Shown in pieces: positions 14,676 to 16,386 of a stretch of DNA of 16,386 nucleotides. The stretch is from CAZUUO01 sp964622665 (GTDB lineage: Bacteria > Patescibacteriota > Patescibacteriia > Magasanikbacterales > GCA-002688135). The DNA lies in contig CAZUUO010000017.1 in assembly GCA_964622665.1 (NCBI GenBank), positions 1 to 16,386 on the forward strand. Reading direction: 5' to 3'. Each line of letters starts with the position of its first letter. The first letter of the stretch is position 1. The notes below the pieces were generated by a model that saw only the letters and a list, made by a program, of their open reading frames with translations, made no database searches and was not told the DNA's origin. The position numbers and the translations under genes were made by a program.

Positions 14676-16358
14676 TTATCTATCCAACAAATGAACAAAT
14701 TCGGGGGATTGATCCATGATGCGTTCCCTAATCACTTGATGATGGGTGGTGTCAGGCATTGGCAAACAACGCCGAACCAACAAACCACCTCGATACGAGG
14801 GATTGCGATACACTTCGCACAAATACGTCTTGCCCAACTCAAAACCTTCTGGCTTCGTGAGGGGCATCATGCGAATAGTTGGATCCTCAAGAGCATACAT
14901 ACCTCGAGCATCCTGACCAAACATCAACGGTCGATAACCCATGACACGATACCGCTCCAACTCACGTTGAGCTGAGATTGAATCGCGATAAGCGGTAAAG
15001 AGTTTAGAGATTTCAATGACAGAGGTAATGTCGCGACTAAGAAATGGCATTATCACGCGTTCAACAATCTCAGTACTGAGAAACTGTCGCGGAAGAGATA
15101 CTCGATAGATACCATCCTTTTGCAAGACTCCTGAAGTACACAGTGAGTCAAGATCAGAATAGTAAAAATCAGTATGTCGAATATCCCCACCACTTTTTTC
15201 AACACCAATCATGAGCGGATGATGTTGTGTAACCATACGACACTCATACGCATTAGTCTTCTCGTGAAACTCCAAAGAAGAATCACAGAAGGGACACAAT
15301 GCGATAAGGGTACGGAGTCGCTCCATTCCCTGCTGATCGCGCGTGTGCGTTTGCGCACGATATGCTGCAATCTCGTCAAAAGATGGCAGTTTTGCACGCG
15401 CAACAGAAAGTTCGTGTGTCAGGAGATTTGCAACCCGTTCTGCCTCAGACAGTGTCACCACATCCAATTCACACAATTCCTTCAACTTCAGTATGGAAAC
15501 AAAGTGTCCATAGGTAGTAATAAACTCACGAGTCGCAACAACCAATCTTTCAAATTCAATAAATCGAGAGTCGCTTTGTAGTGGTAGGCGGAGTGCATCA
15601 CAAAATTCATCTACCACATGGTGCATGTCATCCTCGGAAACTTCTCGACAAATCACATCAAAATCTCCCTGAGGAAATACTGACGCAATTGTTGCAAGAA
15701 GATTTGCTCGAAGTTCTTCACCATGCTTGAGTTGTGTGAGCAAATATTCAACCCGAGAAACAATCGATGAACTGCCAAAACCATACATACTTTTCGTATA
15801 CACGAAGTATATCTGGTTACGCACTTCATCGGGTGTTTCATCATCAAGCGTTGTGTATGTGTGAGCTCGCAAGAGCACACTATGCAAATAACGCTCAAGG
15901 ACAATGCTCTGACGCTCAGGTACCACTTGTGTCTCCAAATAGTTAACGGCAGTTTCCTCAAGGAGGTCAACTGAAATGACGTGACACCAGTGTGCAAACA
16001 AACGAGATGTTGCTCGCTCATACGCATATACCAGCACCACATTGCGACCACGAGGCACAACAAATGAACCAGGAAAAATATTAATCGCTTTAACGTTTCC
16101 CGACTGTCGATCTCCCGTAAAGTAGCTTCGCCCATCATCAACAATGAGATGATGCTTGAGCGCCGCCAACAAGGCAAAAGAAAGTTGGTCGAGCGGGTCA
16201 TCATGTTGTCGTGCGGAAGTCATAGCAACACCAGCCTCCTGCATACGAGCAATCAAATCTTCCCAATCCCGTTGGATTTCATCCATAGCTTTCAAATTTA
16301 TCCCATACCGTCTCCCAAAGTCAGTACGTGCATATCTATCCTCACACGCAAGATACAT
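14676..16358 (-). CDS. Uncharacterised 560-residue soluble protein with possible zinc site
   Basis: I do not recognise this protein. It has no signal peptide or membrane segment and is mostly helical, with many charged residues, so it is probably cytoplasmic. Residues about 1-75 are helical (DEIQRDWEDLIARMQEAG). A beta-rich stretch follows (FPGSFVVPRGRNVVLVYAYE), then a long helical middle (LERYLHSVLLRAH, ELRANLLATIASVF). In the C-terminal part CPFCDSSLEFHEKT continues to YECRMVTQHH, giving CX2C, 14 residues, Cys, five residues, His: a possible zinc-binding site. The last 100 residues include PEGFELGKTYLCEVYR and LVRRCLP. The start at 16358 is supported by a TATACT box 10 nt upstream. The gene stands alone between its promoter and its terminator and converges on the lipoprotein gene. 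Long open frame and composition make it a real gene; function is unknown. Confidence 0.8.
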   Translation of the reverse strand: MYLACEDRYARTDFGRRYGINLKAMDEIQRDWEDLIARMQEAGVAMTSARQHDDPLDQLSFALLAALKHHLIVDDGRSYFTGDRQSGNVKAINIFPGSFVVPRGRNVVLVYAYERATSRLFAHWCHVISVDLLEETAVNYLETQVVPERQSIVLERYLHSVLLRAHTYTTLDDETPDEVRNQIYFVYTKSMYGFGSSSIVSRVEYLLTQLKHGEELRANLLATIASVFPQGDFDVICREVSEDDMHHVVDEFCDALRLPLQSDSRFIEFERLVVATREFITTYGHFVSILKLKELCELDVVTLSEAERVANLLTHELSVARAKLPSFDEIAAYRAQTHTRDQQGMERLRTLIALCPFCDSSLEFHEKTNAYECRMVTQHHPLMIGVEKSGGDIRHTDFYYSDLDSLCTSGVLQKDGIYRVSLPRQFLSTEIVERVIMPFLSRDITSVIEISKLFTAYRDSISAQRELERYRVMGYRPLMFGQDARGMYALEDPTIRMMPLTKPEGFELGKTYLCEVYRNPSYRGGLLVRRCLPMPDTTHHQVIRERIMDQSPEFVHLLDR

Positions 16359-16367
16359 TGAAAAACA

Positions 16368-16373
16368 AGTATA
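16368..16373 (-). promoter_or_regulatory. -10 box of the 560-residue gene, leaderless type
   Basis: TATACT on the minus strand, 10 nt before the ATG at 16358, the same geometry as the promoters at 6685, 7778 and 11420. The -35 region would lie beyond the right edge of the window and cannot be checked. Confidence 0.6.
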
Positions 16374-16386
16374 GAATGAAAGAAAG

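Noticed and set aside
1..16386. tRNA, rRNA, transposase, integrase or phage genes
   Set aside because: None was seen on either strand; gene content is continuous envelope-related coding sequence.

Overview
This is a gene-dense bacterial window, AT-leaning by eye, with ten protein genes (one partial) and no RNA genes, mobile elements or CRISPR. It is mainly a cell-envelope polysaccharide and surface-protein locus. The organism is probably an uncultured bacterium. Promoters with a -10 box only 9-10 nt before the start codon, an O-antigen-ligase-type protein with a large TPR-like tail, many GT4 glycosyltransferases and tight packing suggest a Patescibacteria/CPR-type genome. A lipoprotein with tandem Cys-rich repeats is also common in Myxococcota-like bacteria, so the assignment is only moderate. 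The standard genetic code fits: all reading frames are intact with TGA as stop, although no gene here ends in TGA.

Region 1 (1-6675, minus strand) is a five-gene operon read from a promoter at about 6685-6714. In transcription order it holds a tandem two-domain GT4 glycosyltransferase, a GT4 glycosyltransferase, UDP-GlcNAc 2-epimerase (wecB-like), a small GT4 variant, and an AsnB-type amidotransferase that runs off the left edge. Genes overlap or sit 1-44 bp apart. Together they would make UDP-ManNAc, assemble a glycan by successive sugar transfers and possibly amidate it.

Region 2 (6760-9036, plus strand) is divergent from region 1. It has an NAD-dependent sugar-nucleotide epimerase/dehydratase with its own intrinsic terminator, then a GT4 glycosyltransferase with its own extended -10 promoter.

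Region 3 (9006-14575) has a Wzy/WaaL-type membrane polymerase or ligase with a C-terminal repeat domain on the minus strand, whose 3' end overlaps the region 2 glycosyltransferase by 31 bp. Divergent from it is a 1001-residue lipoprotein with about 119 cysteines in about 20 tandem units, an acidic stalk and a C-terminal beta-rich domain. Its leader RNA can be drawn in two mutually exclusive folds, one of which hides the Shine-Dalgarno sequence; this is the most interesting regulatory signal in the window.

Region 4 (14581-16386) has two back-to-back terminators, one per strand, then a 560-residue soluble protein of unknown function on the minus strand with a possible zinc-binding CxxC...C...H site and a leaderless-type promoter.
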